From Atopsyche davidsoni (Eukaryota; Arthropoda; Insecta; Trichoptera; Hydrobiosidae): a stretch of DNA of 64,000 bases. The stretch covers positions 1,984,001 to 2,048,000 of the forward strand of contig JAILWY010000014.1 of the NCBI GenBank assembly GCA_022113835.1. The letters run 5' to 3'. This document shows, piece after piece, positions 20,001 through 35,000 of the stretch. Below the pieces are notes generated by a model that did not search any database, was not told the DNA's origin, and saw only the letters and a program-made list of their open reading frames with translations. Position 1 is the first letter of the stretch. The number at the start of each line of letters is the position of its first letter. The position numbers and the translations under genes were made by a program.

Positions 20001-23000
20001 TTATTTATTTTTTTAAATATTACATAAAACAATTAAACTTTTTTAGTGCGTTTCATTAATCATAAAAAAGTCAGTAGTTTTTTTTTTTACCTTTACGTAT
20101 GATCCAAATTTTTCTAAGGGATTTGGTTTATCCGTATTTTGATCCACCCAAAAATTTTTTACTGTGTAATTTAAGCTTAAATAGATTAAGTCATTAAACG
20201 AAGAGAGATATTTCATGTTATATATTAACTTATATTTACACAGAGTAAGGAATCATTGGATTCCAGTGTTACTAGGTTGTTGTAGAGGGAATTTAACAAG
20301 TCGACGACTGCCGCATTCATAAGTTCCCATTCCACAAGCAATCAGAGAAACGTCGCTATTTAAGGAATATAAAAAATAATTATACGTAATGACAACAATA
20401 CTGTTTTTTTCGTGTGGAAAAATACTTTTAAAAAAACACGAAAAATTTTGTGAAGTTGTGAATAAAATAAACCTCATATATTCAATTGAAAAATGACTAG
20501 TTATTCTATTATTATTTTTATAGGGAAAAGCTTGATGCGTGCAACTTTTAAATAACAAAAAAAACCTTTACAAATATCTCTTATAAAATATATGCAAATT
20601 AAAAATTACTTCGTAACAAGTTAGATATAATAACCAGGAGTTATTTCCTAGTTGTAGAATATTTCACATGAAATTTCGAATTAAAGTTTACGGCACCGCA
20701 TTTTTAACGCCTTCGTATCGAAACCATTTCCGCTTCAGCGAACCTCCGCCATCCTGTAATCTTGTACTTTCAATAAAGTCCACTTTGATTTATCAAAAAT
20801 ACAATCTTAATTGTGAGAAATTAAAAAATATATCAGCAACTAAACATAGCTTCGCTAACAAAGTGTAAATTTTACAGAATTTTACGACCACTGGTTTTAA
20901 AACTATTTTTTAAGCACACATCCCGAAAATATAAAAAAGTTTTAAAGTATCCTCTTTCCTAACAAAGGATTAAGGATTTATTTGTCATTTTAACAAGTAG
21001 ATTTTAAATATACTATAGTTTTTTTCAGTCTGAAAATACTTTGGTTTCACACACATAAATATATTTTTTTATATGTAATATGTTTATTGAAGTATTTCCC
21101 ACTTCATTGATTTTTTTTTAAATTTAAATAATAATATTAAATAATAACAACAATACTATTAACTACATTTATTTTTTTATTAATATCATATTTTGAGTAA
21201 ATTCATAATTTTTTTTTTCAATATGCATAAAAAATCTGAAAATACGAAAATACTTTTATTTTTAAAATTTTAGACAGTGCATGAGCAAAATGCAATCTTT
21301 TATTATTTTTTTAATTAATATTTGGAAAAAATCAGTTGAAAAATCTTCTAATAATTTATACTTTAATACTTGCAGCTCGCGTGTCCTGTAACGAAGAAAA
21401 ATATTTTTTCAAACTAAAATTTTCATTTTGTGCTTCGCTATCGAGCTGTATTATTTAATTTTCAATTTGAGATTGCGATAACTACAAATAATCTTTAAGC
21501 ATTTTAAATGTTCTCATTTACATTAGTCCGCAATCTAAAAATTTACGAAGTATTTTTTTAATGAAATATCATAGTTATACTTTTACCATGAAGAAATTTA
21601 TATCATAATATTTTCAATTAGCCACGCATATTTAAGATTAAATTTCATGATGCATGCCTTTCTTTGATTCCACCGTTAAGGATTTATTATAGATTATTTT
21701 AAAAGAGTTTTAAATAACCTAAACTGCTTATTGTTATTAATTCTAATAAAAAAAACATAGTGTCATATCAATTGTAAAAAGATATCGTATTGATTTATGA
21801 TCTAATAAAATTTTATATTTATGAAAACTTCTCTTCGGTTCTCACTAGGATTTTTTTTTCAGACGTTGTTCTTATAAAATAAAAATTTCAAACAAGTATA
21901 TATAATGTTTAAATAAATCAGTAAATAATACAGTATTTTATAAATTGACCAACAGCAGACAAAATTGCATACAATTGACGTTTTCTGGGAAATCCTTGCA
22001 AAGAAAACCAGAATTATTTTAATTTAACTATTTTATAAAACTATTTAATATTTCATAAAATAATATTCAAATGCTTGGATATAAAAAAATATATTTTATT
22101 TTATAATTTCGTTTTGACGTAGCATATATCCAAAATCAAGTGTTTTATGTTTAGTGTACAAACTTAAACCATTTTAGAATTACTTGTCATTATTTCTTTA
22201 TTTATTGGATCAAAACATTATATATATGAAGGCGTGAAACTAGTAAACATAAACTATCTTAAATACGATCAAAACCAACTTTAATCGGGTCATAATTTTA
22301 TAAAATTTAATTACAATAATAATCGTTACATACATATATAAACGAGTGAGCGTTTTTAATGTTTAATCGTAGGGTTGTGCTGTGTTTTCGTTTTTATTTC
22401 AGGATTTGGGTTCATGGTTCCTTAACTGGGAACATTTCGGGGATTTTGCTACCTGTACGTGTAAGTGTTCATGTACAATAGTTCCGAAGGGTATATTTTT
22501 AATACAGTGTATGTTTTTTTTCTGTTGCTGGCGCAGGTTGCGGTGCTGCCAAGATGTGGCTTCTTTGTACCGTTTTATTTGTTTGTATGATTATGAATGG
22601 TGTGGTCTTGCAGGGAGGGAGTGCTTCCGGGAGATGGACTGCGCTGGGATCCAGGGGACCAGCTGTGTGAAGGACCCCAATGACTCCCATATGCGTTGCC
22701 TCTGCGGGGACAACACCAGCCCCGTCAATGGCCGCTGCGAGGCCAAGCACAAGGGTGAGTCCACAGCTCCTGTAAATGGATCACTTAAGGAAAATAATAC
22801 TTTATGCATGTGCATTCAATACTACAACGATTTTTTAAAACCATGTGCAAAACAATTATAAAATCGATTCATCGAGTGCCTCTCCTTGGGGTTGGCGACC
22901 ATTTCTTTGAACTCCTTGTTCATCAATCACATCAATCACAAATAACATTGTGTGCCACTCAGAATGGTTTACATACATCTAACTTAGACAGTTGGAAGGT

Positions 23001-26000
23001 ACAAGTAACTCGTTTGATTGCTGTGTGAGGCACCTGGTGATTATGGCAATGCCCCTATACTGTAGTCACACTCCAACAGAACCTTCATCAATAGTGGCCA
23101 GAGATGTCCGGAACAGTTGATGATAATAAATAAAGAGAATTTTCACAATCATTAATTAGGTCATCCGTATCATTTTGTTAACTCCAACAGAACTAAATCT
23201 TCTTTTTGTGTCAAATGCTGTCTGTAAGCAAGAGCAACAATGGCTTTCAATAAGATTCCCTTCATTTTAATGTTATTCTCGTGGATGGACATAACTCGTA
23301 ACATTGTTATAAAACGCTCAACCATCTTCATAACCGTAATTTCTGATGATGTGACGAGATGGGTCAATACCACAATAGCTTTCATTTTTTCTTCTTCATA
23401 CTGAATCAGTGTTCATGGTTTTCTTAGGGGAAAATAGTGTAGTGAAGTAAATTTCTGCGTACTCCTGCTGCTTACTACCATTATTATATAACCCTTTCCT
23501 TAAAAAGCTCCGGCGTTTAGATCTGATACTCCTTAGCTACAGAAAAAATATCAGGACCTTTTCCCTACCTCGACAAGGTACTTCCAGACCACATCCCTCT
23601 ACAACCATTCCATCACCAAAGTAACCCAACAATTTCTAAAATGATATCCATTATTTCTATTGAATTGGCAACACTGAAAACCGGCAATTTTTTGTCCACA
23701 ATATATCAATAACTCAAATATCAACCCCGCGATCGCCTCTAGGGCTGCGTTTTTTTCTTCAAACTGACCACCCCGCGAGGCTTGCGGTAAAAAATGGACT
23801 CATTTCGCTTTTTTTAAAGCACAATAGAATTATTTATCGAGGGAGTATATTTTAACGTTCAACTCCGCCGGCTCCGGCTCTCGCTGCGTGCTTCGGACGG
23901 TTAATTAGCAATAAGTTCTTCTGTACACAATTACCCGCTATTAAAATATTGCATAACATTAAACGTGAAATTTACGGACAAATCAGATTTAAGGCTTTAA
24001 AACGAGCAGGGGCTAATCGACGAGCGGGCGGCGTGAGCGATTCTCGAAGGTGCAGCCCCTGAAGAACCTCCGCATATAACTTATTTAAACATCATAAATA
24101 TATACGCTTTCTACAGTATTAATTATAGTTAATATAAGCATCTTTCCTAAGTGTCATTTTTGTATATAATATAATTGCATTCCGAGCCGGAAACCGCTCT
24201 TTCAATAGTTCACTGTTTAACCTCTGAACCAACAAGTAAAACAAGTATGAGTGTGCCCAAAATATTTTATTTAACACATCTGAATATTGTTGTATATTCT
24301 TTGTTATGATAGCACATTTAATTGCGTACAAGTATTTATAAAAAAAATACATTTTTAATATATCGTAAAATACGAGTGGTATTAATTAAAATCACCCAGA
24401 TCCGTCCCTGCGAGCGCGGGCCTTATTAATGACACAGCCGGTCCTGCTTTTTTTTTGGCTAAACTCGGCCAATCACGAGAGTTGCCGTTGATTTATCGCG
24501 TGTCAATGGGACTTTACCACCCCCAACCCGCCGGATTGATATTTTATTTTATTGCGCATTTGTAACGTTCTCGGAAGACGCAAACGCTGAAACGCTGAAA
24601 TACTTCCAAGAAACGCGGACTTAACCGAAATCCGATATTTACAATAAATGCACCCTTATATATTTTATATAAGTCGTATGTTTATTTCTCCCCCACCCCC
24701 ATGGGAGGTTGGCGACCATTTTCTCGAACATTTCCCTATCATGGGGCAGTCTTACTTCCGATCTCCAGCCACGTAAACTTGCTTCTTCCGATGCCCTTTT
24801 TTCCTCCAAATTTTCTTTGGAGGAAAAAATGGACAAATAAGGTCGATTCGCACGAACTGCATGCAAAAATGCATTTTTATTGCTCTTTAACATAACAATG
24901 GCAAATATAGCAATGTTTACGTTTATAAATAGACTGAGCATTCAATTTCGACACATTTAATGGCGAATCGATTTCAAAGCACTCAGCAAAACGACTATTA
25001 AATATTTTAGTTTCCGAGTTTAATTTCAGCAATAGAAAACATACAAGTCGTAAAATAAAGAGCGTTCAACTTTCAATTAACACTTCAATATAATTTTTAT
25101 TAAATTCTGCCGAACAGAGTATCGGAATTTTTATTGGAAAATTTCCATTTCGGCCGAAGGAATCCGGCGTTGGAAAAAAAAACACGCGATAAACGAGCCG
25201 TCAATGCCTCCGAGGGGGGGCGGAGCCTTAAAACCTGAAACAGAACAAAGGGGAAACCCCTCGAAACAAATTGCTTTTAATAACCAAAGCTAAAAAATGA
25301 TACATCATTCCGCGGTATTTTTTTTAAGGTCAAGACGTTGCTCTTTGTTTTGTGTACAATGTTGCGTGAGTACGGTTTTCGGTTTCGCGAAAAGGCCACA
25401 ATAAAAATAATTTATGGCCTGCCAGATATTTTAAACTCTATGGTCGAATTGGGCCTCCATGGCCCGCCGAGAAGATGGCTGTCAGGGCGCTTGAATTTAA
25501 AACACCGTGTTATTTACATTAAATTTATACCCCGTGGGTAATATAAATCGTAGGCGCAGGTACTAATTACTACTCGGCGGCATATTTTTATGTTTAGTAT
25601 TAAATTATTGCGACGATACGAATCTATTTTTTTAATTACGCATTGGTTTGACGAAAAGTAGCAGTGGTCTAATTACAGCCAAGACACGAAATATTAAAAT
25701 ATAAGTAAATAAATATATTGCTATGTTTTAACTTTGATTGCGACATAAATATTACTGTAAAAATAATATTTTTTTACGCTATCTACTTTTTTTATAAAAT
25801 GTCGACAAATGACAGATTAAGCAAAATAAATGTTTTTATAAGTAAGTATGAAAAAAAAGGTGTTTTTGATAACATATTTTTCTTAGCGTTTATTGTTAAT
25901 AAGCCCAGGCTTGATAATTTCTCGAAAACCAACGACGATTGTTAAAAAATAAATGTGGCGTTTCTCGGGCCGGCCCGCGTGCCCCTTCCCGAGCGTTTTT

Positions 26001-29000
26001 TTTTTTTATGTTTATTCTGCGAATCGCTTTACGGTGCACTGAAAAGAAATGTAGAAAAAATAGCCAAATATTCGACGTATTATTTTTAGTTCGATAGCGC
26101 CGTGGAAAGTTTTGTATTTTTGTTTATCAACCCGGCTTTTGCGAGCATTGTCCATTTTACAAAATCACTCGTACCAAAGCGTTTCGAATTTATATAATTG
26201 ATTTTTGTGATTGATTATTTAACACCATGAGAGCTTTCAAATAGATGCAATAGATAGGTAAAGGGGGGGAAATATGGAAAGTAGGAAATCAAGGAAAGTA
26301 GGGAAAGTAAAAAGACTTTGAAAAAAATGGAAAGTAGGGAATGTTGGGATAGAATCGATTGTAAGGAAAGTATGGAGTGTAGGAAATCATTATGGAAAGT
26401 AAGGAAAGTAGCTGTAAAAGAAAAAGGAAAGTGTTGGTATTATGACTTTTTATTGTTGACATATGTCTAAGCTATAAAAAAACACAAGCTCAGACATGTT
26501 AGCGCCATCTACGTGTGAAACATAACAACTTAGTTGCGCACCTAGTATATATAGTATATGTAAAAGGCGTTTAATGATGTATATAAAATATTTTTTATTT
26601 AAAATACCTATCTTTACCACAGACCTGTCCGTTAAAATTTAAAAAACAGCTGATCGCATCACCACCCACGAAACAAAATTTACAAAATGATTTTTAAAGA
26701 GGTCGCAGGGGAAACTTGTCGCCAAATCTCGACAGTTCTCTTTTTTCTTTATTTCTACACAAAGCGATTATAATTTCCCAAAATAATTAACAAGAAGCTA
26801 GAAATATTCTACGACCGGCATAACCCAAAAAACAAAGCAATAGCGACTAACAAGTTCAGTATTAATAGACGCATCGTCTATATATGGAAAAATAAAAGCA
26901 CTTATAATTGTATACAAATTGGCACCCATTCCAGAAGTGGAATAGGGCGCCAATCGCTCGAAGTTTAATTAACGGAGCGGCGAGCGGGGAACCGATTGCG
27001 AACAAGCCCTTGTCAGGCGAGGGGGGGAATTCCCATCGGGAAGTCGGAAAACAGAACGAAGCAGCCGTTTGGATTAGTGAGTAGCATTCTGTACACGGTG
27101 CTCCTCGCTGGGCTCGCGTGACGATCTAAGATAGACGTCTGAGTGTTGCCCTATTTGAATACTGCCTGGGGTGACCACGCTTTAAGGAAAAAAATTATTT
27201 AAAAAATTAAAAATCAAATATTACTTATTTTCGTCGTTCAGAATGAAATAACAAAAATACACACACTGATAATATTTTTACTAGTGCTTCGATACTTTTT
27301 AGTTTTAGTATTATTTAGTACAATATGTTTTCAAATTTTTATTGGGCTGACATCTTGAAACGACATTGAAAACATTTTTAACTAAAAAATATTATTCAAT
27401 ATTTTTGACACCTTGGTGGAATTCCATTTAAATACTTTGATTTTTCCACGTGTTTTTTTTTTATTGGTGACCGGTTTCGCCAACCTTTCACATTGGCATT
27501 ATCACACTGAATACCAAACCTTGGAAAAATCAGTAAACTATTTTATTTAAAGTATTAAAAAATATTATTTATACTCACTTGCCGTATTTAAAACTATTAA
27601 CATATATTAATAATATTTAAATGGGTGTTGTGCTGTTATAAGTTAAAGTTTCCGACATTTTGGTCTCAATACTGCAGTCATCTTCAAAACGATGACTCTA
27701 GTGTTGGGACCGAAACGTCGAAAACTAATAACGCAGTATAACTGCCAAGATTCTGGTGATTCTATACATTATTACTTATATTAAATATATTTTAATATTT
27801 TAAGTATACCAAAAGAGTATTTTGAAAAGTTTATACATTTTAAATAATGTTTTATTTTAATTTAAAAATAAAAATATTAACATTTTTCGTTGAACTATTC
27901 TGATAAAACTTTTGGGGCTTTATAAATAATAATAAAATAATTTCTATATATTTATTTATATAAATGTATTTTTATTGCTCTACCAAAACCTCATTGCGTT
28001 TTTGCACACTCAGTAAGCCACTTCGGTAATCATTAGACATTAAGACAGTTTTTGAAACAAAAATAATAAATTATCCTATTTAAATGATAAAAATAATATT
28101 AATATTTTTTACAGAAAGCTTGGTCACCCTAAGACCGTAAGGTTGTAATTTACTATCGTTTCGGAAGCCCCGCTAAGAACTGTTCACTATGTTGGCTTAC
28201 GTGTTATTGCAACACTTTAGCCGCAGTTGAACTCTCCAACTTACAACTTCACACAGTCCCAATATTTCTAAACACAACTATAATTATTTTACTAATGATT
28301 ATAATTCATTTAAATTATAATTTTTCATAAAAAAAAGTGTGCAGTGCCAATCAGGAGCTAAAGTTGCTGGAGCTAAAAAGGTGCTGATACAAATAAAAAT
28401 TATTTTCGCTTGCCACTGCAAATTTAAGATGTGATGCAGATATTAATTAAAAATATTAATTTATATATTTAATATTTTTTTACATAAAGTATTACATATT
28501 ATATTTTAGTACAAAGGGTGTTATTCGAGCTTGTTTTTATTTTAGGTTTCGCCAACATGCTCGATTGGCATTTTCAAGGAAAATCGTCCTCACCCCATAC
28601 CTGAAGGTTTCATTAATGTAAAAAATTATATTTATTACTAATTAATTAATTTTAAAACTATAAGCAACCATTATGCCTGCCAAGCAACATATTTGTTCAG
28701 AAATGGTTGATATAAAGAAGATTGCTTGCCCAAAGGCGCAGATGCAAATCTGTAAAAAATGTTTATAGGATTAGTATATTTTTAAACTCTAATAGCATTC
28801 ACGCCATTTTATATATTTTTTAATTAATGCGTGAAGGTATTTTCAACACATTTTATATATTTTATTTTGCTGCCAAAAATAGGCAAAAGATAGGCGGACT
28901 TCTTACAATCATACAACAACAGTTTTTTTTATTTACTCAAGAATGCCATATTATTTTATTATTTTGTATTGAAGTGGCAACAATAAAATACTTCAATCAG

Positions 29001-32000
29001 GTTTGGTTTAATGTTGATTAGACCAAATAGGACATTTAATATGAATAAATATCAAAAATGTGTAATTTTTATTCATCACAAAATTATGCATACTTCTAGA
29101 TGTGACATGGCACGCAAGTGAAAGTGACCTTTTTTTCGGTTTTGACACATTGAGATCAAAAGGTTTGCCATCGCTGATATGCTGCAAGGCTCTGAGCCGT
29201 GCCGATTAGTTAAGTGTGTCAATAGAGAGCACCAGAGCGTTCAAGTGACTGTTTCCCGTGTAACTTGTTTAAACAACCATTAAAACCTCGGCTTAATTAT
29301 TTTGTACGTTAACTTAACTTTAGTACGTCAATTATCAGACTGTGCGACCGAGAATATTGATTATTATATTGGCTTTGTAAAAAAAACTATTATACTCTTC
29401 TCCATCAAGTGCCTTTCCTCAGAGGAGGTTGGCGACCATTTCACTGAGCATATACTCATGCTGAACCTGTGTTCATGGTTTTCTAATGGGAAAATAGGTT
29501 AGAGTAGGTCTCCGGGTTTTTCTACACCGCAGTTTTATATTAGAAAGAAAAGTCTGCGTATTGTTGCTGCCCATTTGCATTCAAAAAGCTCCGGCGTTTA
29601 GATCTGATACTCTTACTGCAGTGCCTTGGCAAGGTACTTCCACGTCTACTACTCCATTACCGATCATTTACACACGCTCAGGGTACAGAATGGCAGTCAT
29701 GCACAATTCCATGGGATTTCACTCTACCCAGTCCTTATTATAAAGCGATTTATATCATGTTGATTTCAAACCTCGCCCTTCCTCAAAGTGGACGGCTCGC
29801 GCGAGGGTGTCGAAAAAATTTCAAGCTCAAGACCAAAACGAGTCCCTGACCATAATCAGGACTGCTATTTTTTTATCGAAATCCCGTGTTTCCCTGGAAA
29901 TGCAACAGGTCGGAGCTTAATTCCCTCACGGCATTGCTTATTCCACTTGAAAGGACAGGTTATTTTATGCGTGCAGCACGAAGAGGGAAAAGCTCCCCGA
30001 GCGTGAAGGGAGAAAACTGTAAGAGAAAATCAATCTTGCCCGCCTGATTGGGGACGGATTAGAGGTCAAACAGGGTTGAAATTCGTGGATATTCGCTACG
30101 CACGGCAATGCCAACCCCACGGTCAAGAGACCGAAGGCACACAACCTCCGAATTCACATGAAATAAAGTATTCAATTAGCCTTTAAGACATTTTATCTTA
30201 CAGTACAAGGCGATAATCAAAAGTGTAAAATGTCATCTGTCTTTACGCGACTAGAGCACGACAGAAATTTACGCTTTTCGAGATTTTCAAGTATTCGCGT
30301 TATCCGAGGCAATAATTGTACAATATAATAAATTATTTTATTCGTGGCCCATTATACGTTGATTTTCATACTGTGATAAAACAAAAAAAAAAAAACGCAG
30401 ATCACAAGATTTTAATATTTCATTTTTGTCCAATCGTTTTTTTTTTTTGGCAGACGCGTCGTAGTTTAAGATTTATAAATATTTATTATAATAATGGTTT
30501 TACTCATACAAAGTGTTCACCTTTAGTGGCCGCTTACTATTTAATTTGAAACCTTTCAATCTGTCCTTCAAGTGTTGCATTGCTTTATAAGATCGATATT
30601 TTATACACGCATCTACAATTTCCTGAAAGTATTTTCTTATTTTTTTTAAATAATTAAAAACTTACCGCAATCGTAAATGTCAGTTGGTATATTTTTAAAA
30701 AAATGTTAATAACTATTATAATACAATAAAACAGTGAACTTTTGACAAATAATATTTATCAAATTATATTTTTGCATCTATAATAAAAGACATCATGTTT
30801 AAAGTGTTTTAAGTTATACGTTTTTTTTGTAGACAGTTTCTTTTAGCAAATTACATAAGCGTGAGAAAAACTCAGGTTTTCTTGGCAAAAAAGTAATATT
30901 TATAATATCACATACACTGTAAAATGTATTGTTAATTTCTGATTTTGTTAGCTGGTCAATTACACCAGAGAAAATTTACATTTTTTAGCCTCGTTATAAT
31001 AACTTGAGTTCAATGAGTTCACACGTGTACAAAACATTCCAGGTCAAAATAACTGTTTTATGTACTTTGATTTTTTAAATATAATATAGCTTATCTAGAT
31101 TTTTATATTACAAATAAGATAATAAACAATTTCAGTCTAACCAGAAAGCAGTCCCGTGACTGCAGGTGTAATTTACTAAAATAGGGGTTTCGTTGCCATT
31201 CGTACCGAGAACCTTATAACTAAATTAGAAAAGTTGTTTTCAACAAACTTTCTTTTCAAAACATGCATTTAAGGCTTTGAAAAGAAGTAAACACACCTCG
31301 GTATTATTTAATTAGATTTTTAGAAATGTTTATCAGTTTCGTGTCACAGAAAGTGAAGTAATCGTGTCAACATGAAAAGAAATAATCAGGCGAGAAAAGT
31401 TTTAGAAATCCATAATTTCGTAATTACTTTCTTAATTAATCATAATTTTAAAAATAACCGAGTGATTAAAAATATTTTACTGTTATTTATGAATTTGTAT
31501 AATATAATTAAAAGCATTTTAAAGTGCTTTTCGTGATGCCTACAAAAGCTTACAAACAACGTATTTTCTTGCTTGTTTGATGTTTTTTGTCCTCCGACGT
31601 TTGCTTCCGGTGCTGGGACTATCTTATTTACCGAGACCGAAACGTAGAAAGGCAGATTTCAGAACAAATAACGTTTTCAAAACTTACAAGTGTATTACAT
31701 CAAAAAATCTAAATAATGATGCTTCATCGATTTGAAAATTGGGGTACAAGTGTAAATAATTTTCAACGCAAAAAATAATATCCGTCAATACCTGTTCACC
31801 AATTTACCAAGAAGGTCACGCATGATTGATTATGAGACGGTTGATGATAATTTGCTTCACCTGTGCCAGCACCTGACAGGTGACATTCCTGTAGAGCCTC
31901 TCGCCCCGCTAACAAGCGCCCCGGCCAATAATCGACAATGGCGATCGCGAGATTGCAACAATAATACCTAATTGAGTGGGCAGTCATTAAAAATGGCGTC

Positions 32001-35000
32001 GAAGTGGTAAGTGGAAAGGCGACACGCAATCCTACACATCAAAAAAAAAACCCTGACCAATAGAATTAACACTTGAAAATATTCCCTTCATTAAATAATA
32101 TTACTACAATTTAGGTGACAAAAGACGCGTTTTATTTCTGTTGGTATTTTTGAAGCAGACTCGGATTAAATGTCGACGTGTAAAAATAAGCTTTACTGCC
32201 GCAGACGAAGCGATTGTGACCTTTGGAATAATTGAGCGAATATCCTAATGATGTGCTATCACAGGCAAATAAATAATACTATCAATGACAAAGCGACCGC
32301 GAACAACGAAAACGAAAAAAAAAACCTGCCCTTGCTTTTGTAATAACGACTTTTAAAGCGTCTCGTGTCGAACAACAAAAAACGGTAAATCTGATATAAA
32401 GCAATAATGATAATATCTCATTTACTTTTAAATTTCATTTAATTCATTACGAGCACGTTATTAATTATTGCTGCGTACGTGTGGGTTGAAATTTTTAGTC
32501 ATGTCTATCAAATATATTCAATTCGGATTTTATGAAAGCGGCTGCATTTCGTGAAACTGAAAATCCACAAACTCGCGATAAAGGGCAAACGCGATGGCCG
32601 AGATTAAATCTAAAGTAATTCATAATAGTTTTTTAACTTGTACTGGGCATGGACACGATCTTTCCAGAACGTTTCTGTAACTGTTCCACGCTTTACCCTT
32701 TCATGTAAACATTTGTGATAAAATGGCGAGCGTATTAAATAATCAACGCTATTGAAATTCGTGACCGGCAGAAAAGAAACTGATGCTTTATTCTTGATAA
32801 GCGTTTAAGCATTAATATTTAATTATAAAATAAAGAAACCTTCGCTGGTTTGGATTATTGAGTGTTTCGGCCTTAAACTTGCAGCAGCTCAGCACAACTG
32901 AAATACACACAATATCTTGATTTTAGGGGGTTCTAAGTTTCACCCTGTCTTGAAGGCATCTTCAGGGATAACTTTCAAAATTCTTAAAATATCCCAGCGA
33001 TGTAATAAGAAACCAAAAATTCTAATAATCTCAAAATATTATATAAGTAGAATCCCAGCTTATTGAGTAAGTGCGGTCAGTTTTACAAATGGCCTCCGAA
33101 ACAAAAGAAAATAAATAAATTTTTCAGCCGTCACAAAATGGCGGCCGGACCCAATGAGTGGCGCAATCTGAGCAATTAATTACGGCATTTGGGCAGAACC
33201 GAACCGAGCCGAAGATCACAGATATACAGCCAGAACCATTCAATTAATAAAAAAAACCTATACATAGCGCTTTTATATATAGTTATTCCGATATTTATGT
33301 ATCAGATTTATTATTTGGTGCGTCGATGAATCACTTAAATCGCACTTAAATATATTTTCTCAAAAAGGAGAGATTTTTCTTGTTCCGAAAAAAGCTTAAA
33401 ACAACGAGAATTTATAATCATTGACTTTATTATTCTTACGTGTGTTAAAAAATACTACTTTTATTCAATCTATCTCGTTTCAGCTATCTCGCGCACCTTC
33501 AATCGGCGGTCTGCCAATACGAGATCGTGGATTTTTGTCACGTTATCCTCCGTGGTAGCCATTTTCGGGACACCTGGGCGTGGCTCATCCAAAATCGACG
33601 TGCGACCACGTTGAAACTCGTTAAACCAATTTTTGACGATCGCCATCATAGGAGAAGACAGCATCCAAGCGCTCTTTAAAAACAAGAATCAAACCACCGA
33701 CTGATATTGCTCTTTTTCCATTTTTCTAAAATACGCGTACACGTCCACTTCCACACGCGCTCAAAACAAAACTACAAGTCCGATTCAGCTGAAGTTTTGA
33801 CAGTAGCCGTCTGCGAGAATGTACTATACGATAGTAAATCTCTCTTGCGATACTAGCACTGAGTATTTATCGGACCGCCATCGTAGGTACTAACCCCGAA
33901 AATACATTCCCCACGGCCGTTCCTGAAAACTGAGGCGTGAGCCGTCACAGCTGTTGCGTGTTGGTAGTTCTGCTTCGGGGGCGGCATTTCGAAGACTTGC
34001 GCCATGGTGGAGGGTCTCCAGCCCGACCCTGGGGTGGTGTCCAGCCCCGCGGACTCGTATCTCGCACCGAGACAGCGGCGCTCGCGTGAGACGGTATCTC
34101 GGTTCGTGTCGCGGCGCAATCACTCAGCCCGATAAGCCCCGCTGACGGACGGGCTGGAGCCGATATCCCTGCCGCACTGGCGACTGCGGTTGCATCATCA
34201 GCCCTAACCCTTTGCAAGATAACCCTCACCGTTGCACTGAGCCGTAGAGGCTTGAAAAGGTTGGCCAAGGGTTGAGCCCCTGACTCTCAGTCGAGACACT
34301 CCCATATTTTAACTAGAAATGTTGCCCGTCATAAAATGACGTATTCGATGAACGATGCAATAGTGTTTGAACATATGTTTGGCTGACAATTAGATGAACA
34401 TTTTGTACATATATATTTTGAATAACCGGATATTAATTTCGAAAGCAAATCCATTCTAGGAAATATCACATTTCGTGTCACAAACAACGCATCACTTTCA
34501 CTGCACTGTTCTTTATTAGATGCAGTCTTTATCACGTTCAATTGTGCTATTCTTTTTTTATTACGTTTGCTGTGCTTAGACGGTGTTATTTTTTTAGGAG
34601 GCATTTTAAGTTATTAATGATGTGATAAATAATTTCTAACGCAACTAAAAAATAAAATTGGTACTTGTGTCAAGCTGACATAAACTGGAAATTTCTTAGA
34701 AGCATCATATTTTGTTTTTTTGTAAAAATTCTAAATTTGAAATTCTCGTTGTGAACAACAGAATCATATAATTCGCACATAAAGCATATTTGATAGTTTT
34801 ATTTAATTAGTTTATGAATGAAAATATTATCCTATCGTCTTGAAATTCGGCACATAACTGCGGAAAAACTTACTGAATTTAGGTGCAAAAAATCAGCGTT
34901 GTATCTTTTAATATATTCTATAGAGAACCAAAAAATGAAACATACACACACACAATGGCTATTTTTTATAGTAGATACCCCGGTTACGGTTTCACTATAA

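Larger units (their letters stand above)
17001..22613 (+). other. Gene 2 intron 1
   Basis: It holds the 17.67-18.73 kb tandem repeat with an inserted hAT MITE. The stretches 17010-17660 and 18740-22600 are AT-rich and show no exon, no transposon ends and no long repeat that I can recognise. Confidence 0.7.

Noticed and set aside
22382..22613. Cysteine-rich extension upstream of gene 2 exon 2
   Set aside because: It lies before a strong acceptor, has no start context and breaks the phase-1 plan. The cysteines come from TGT/TGC-rich intron sequence.
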